From the NCBI RefSeq assembly GCF_011602485.2, contig NZ_CP050022.2:4794001-4858000 (forward strand): a stretch of 64,000 nt of DNA, written 5' to 3'. Below are positions 62,382-64,000 of this stretch, piece after piece. The stretch comes from Bradyrhizobium sp. 1(2017). GTDB lineage: Bacteria; Pseudomonadota; Alphaproteobacteria; Rhizobiales; Xanthobacteraceae. How positions within the stretch are numbered: position 1 is the stretch's first letter; each line of letters begins with the position of its first letter. The position numbers and the translations under genes were made by a program. The notes below the pieces were generated by a model, which did no database searches, was not told the DNA's origin, and saw only the letters and a list, made by a program, of their open reading frames with translations.

Positions 62382-63319
62382 ATGATCGGCTTCCTGATCT
62401 TTCCGGAATTCCAGTTGCTGGATGCGGCCGGACCGATCTCGGTGTTCGAGATCGCAAGACGCCACACGCCGCATGCGCCGCGCGTGATCACCGTCGCGGC
62501 GAAGGCCGGCGCCGTGCGCAGCTCGTCGGGCACCGAGATGCTGGCGCGCAGCCTGCGATCGGCAAGCTCCGTCACGACGCTCTTCGTGGCCGGTGGCGAG
62601 GTGTCGAAGATGCGGCGCGCTGCAAGACCACGATCGCCTTCATCCAGAGACTGGCGCGGCGCGGCGTGCGCATGGCCAGCGTTTGCTCCGGGGCCTATCT
62701 GCTCGCGGAGGCCGGCGTCCTCGACGGACGCTGCGCAACCACGCACTGGTCGTGCACCCGCGACTTCATCGGACGCTATCCCAGGGTCAGGCTCGAGCCG
62801 GACCAGATCTTCACGCGCGACGGCGGCGTATGGACGTCGGCCGGTATCACCGCCGGCATCGATCTGGCGCTCGCCATGATCGCGGAAGACCATGGCGAGG
62901 ACATTTCGCAAGCGACCGCCAGGCAACTGGTGCTCTACCATCGCCGCAGCGGCGGCCAATCGCAGTTCTCGAGCCTGCTCGAACTGAAGACGCCGAACGG
63001 CCGCTTCGGCGGCCTGCTGTCATGGGTCCGCGAGAATCTGGATGCGCCGCTCACGGTCGAGGCGCTTGCCGAGCGCGCGGGTCTGAGCTCACGGCATTTC
63101 GTCCGCTCCTTCATCGCCGAAACCGGATCCACGCCGACCAAGGCCGTCGAGCGTTTGCGGGTCGAGGTCGCGCGCGAGCGGGTGCAATCCTCCGGCGAAG
63201 CGATCGAGCGCGTTGCGCAATCCACCGGCTTTCGCGATCCCGAGCGGATGCGCAGGGCCTTCATCCGCGCATTCGGTCAGCCGCCGCAATCGCTGCGGCG
63301 TTCGGCGCGAATTGCATGA
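62382..63319 (+). pseudogene. GlxA-family AraC-type regulator, frameshifted
   Basis: Two overlapping frames form one family-length gene. The first (from ATG 62382) encodes MIGFLIFPEFQLLDAAGPIS and a DJ-1-like domain up to LFVAGGEV near 62600. The second frame continues with EDAARCKTTIAFIQRLARRG, ASVCSGAYLLAEAGVLDGR and the C-terminal AraC helix-turn-helix pair (VEALAERAGLSSRHFVRSF, IERVAQSTGFRDPERMRRAF). Adding one G at about 62601-62602 gives GGEGVEDAARC and a 312-residue protein. As written it has lost function unless the base is an error. Divergent from the DJ-1/PfpI gene. Confidence 0.85.
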
Positions 63320-63381
63320 GAGGCGCGAAAGACCGAGCTTAAGGGCCGCCGCCAGCGATCAGGCAATCACGCCGCGCGCGG

Positions 63382-64000
63382 TCATTTCGGGTTTGGGTCT
63401 GCAAGTCCGGCGCCGGGCTCCTCGAGGCGCCCGCTCCGCGCCAGCCGAACCGCGTTGCCGAGCGCGCGCGCCGCGTTCACCACCTCCTCCTGGAATTCGT
63501 CGTCTTCATCGAGCGCGCGGTGCGAGGTGGCGTATGGCTCCATATAGCCGACATAGCCGTCGAGCTCGCCGAAGCGCCCGGCCGAGATCAGCTGCATGTC
63601 GGTGAGCCAATCGGACAAGGCGCGCCGCACGCCCTCGGCGCCGACAGCATCGCCGTGAACGACGACGCCGAAATGCCGGCCGGCGAGATGGCGCGGATAG
63701 GACCAGCCTTTCAGCTCCATCGCCTTGGCTTCCGTGGCCTTCTTGCCGTGCGTCGAGGTCGGATCGGGATTGCCGCCGTCGGCGCAGACCATGCGGTCTA
63801 TCATCGCCTTGAGGCCCGACGGCACGTGATACCAGTTCACGGGCGTCACGATCAGGATGCCATGGGCGGCGACCCATAGCGGGTAGATCTCGTTCATCCA
63901 ATCGCCGGTCTGTCCCAGCGAATAGTTCGGGTAGCAGCTGCATGGCCAATGGCAGAGCGGCATCGCGGTCCCGACGCAGGATTTGCAGGGATAGATGGTC
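63382..64000 (-). CDS. Flavodoxin-like NADPH-dependent FMN reductase (5' end beyond window)
   Basis: The frame is open to the window edge, so the N-terminus is missing; 206 residues are seen. TIYPCKSCVGTAMPLCHWPC holds four cysteines and CYPNYSLGQTGDWMNEIYP follows; HGILIVTPVNWYHVPSGLKA and MIDRMVCADGGNPDPTSTHG are the FMN-binding loops of the NADPH-dependent reductase (flavodoxin_2/YwqN) family. GRHFGVVVHGDAVGAEGVRR completes the fold. Likely reduces quinones, nitro compounds or metals. Confidence 0.85.
   Translation of the reverse strand, partial: TIYPCKSCVGTAMPLCHWPCSCYPNYSLGQTGDWMNEIYPLWVAAHGILIVTPVNWYHVPSGLKAMIDRMVCADGGNPDPTSTHGKKATEAKAMELKGWSYPRHLAGRHFGVVVHGDAVGAEGVRRALSDWLTDMQLISAGRFGELDGYVGYMEPYATSHRALDEDDEFQEEVVNAARALGNAVRLARSGRLEEPGAGLADPNPK

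Overview
The window looks like a chromosomal segment of a Bradyrhizobium-type alphaproteobacterium (Nitrobacteraceae). The basis is: high GC; a PleD/DivK pair, MipZ, EipB and a ClpS-ClpA pair of alphaproteobacterial type; a polyhydroxybutyrate phasin preceded by PhaR-like TGC-N3-GCA sites; and several families of short palindromic intergenic repeats typical of Bradyrhizobium genomes. No rRNA, tRNA, CRISPR array, transposase or phage gene was recognised.

Layout. 1-4.9 kb: flavin-dependent monooxygenase, ribosomal protein L33, acyltransferase and an MFS exporter. 4.9-14.9 kb: an accessory stretch with many orphan or damaged genes (a frameshifted CadC-like/TPR regulator, a secreted hydrolase, a DUF1127 fusion protein, a LuxR-type regulator, a conserved hypothetical plus YidB-like pair, a DUF2254 fragment). 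Most of it is bracketed by two direct copies of the 3' end of an MFS gene: the complete gene at 14962-16194 and a decayed remnant at 6768-7000. 15-27 kb: MFS/TetR divergon, divK-pleD, DUF3572-dinB, RidA proteins, eipB, glycerophosphodiesterase, a FemAB-like acyltransferase, HIT protein and trmO. 27-36.5 kb: azlCD, lytic transglycosylase, HAD phosphatase, then an aldoxime dehydratase-nitrilase operon with a divergent AraC regulator, an aldo/keto reductase and a DHA2 exporter.

36.6-48.4 kb is core physiology: clpA and clpS (N-degron proteolysis), phasin with PhaR-like operators, a D,D-carboxypeptidase with a SPOR domain preceded by a strong RNA hairpin, a J-domain/VWA pair, a secreted hydrolase with another PhaR-like site, mipZ, panC and DUF1489. 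48.4-64 kb holds conserved hypotheticals, a glutathione S-transferase, a TonB-like protein, mgtE, two tandem secreted polysaccharide deacetylases, an orphan branched-chain-type solute-binding protein, a DJ-1/PfpI protein divergent from a frameshifted GlxA-type regulator, and a flavodoxin-like reductase running off the right edge.

Themes: envelope maintenance (eipB, lytic transglycosylase, D,D-carboxypeptidase, deacetylases, TonB-like), cell-cycle control (divK, pleD, mipZ) and nitrogenous small-molecule conversion (aldoxime to nitrile to acid). The points most worth a second look are the direct-repeat-bracketed accessory segment, the aldoxime-nitrile cluster, the PhaR-like sites, the hairpin RNA upstream of the carboxypeptidase, and two genes each broken by a single-base frameshift. 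All calls come from reading the sequence; no database search was run.
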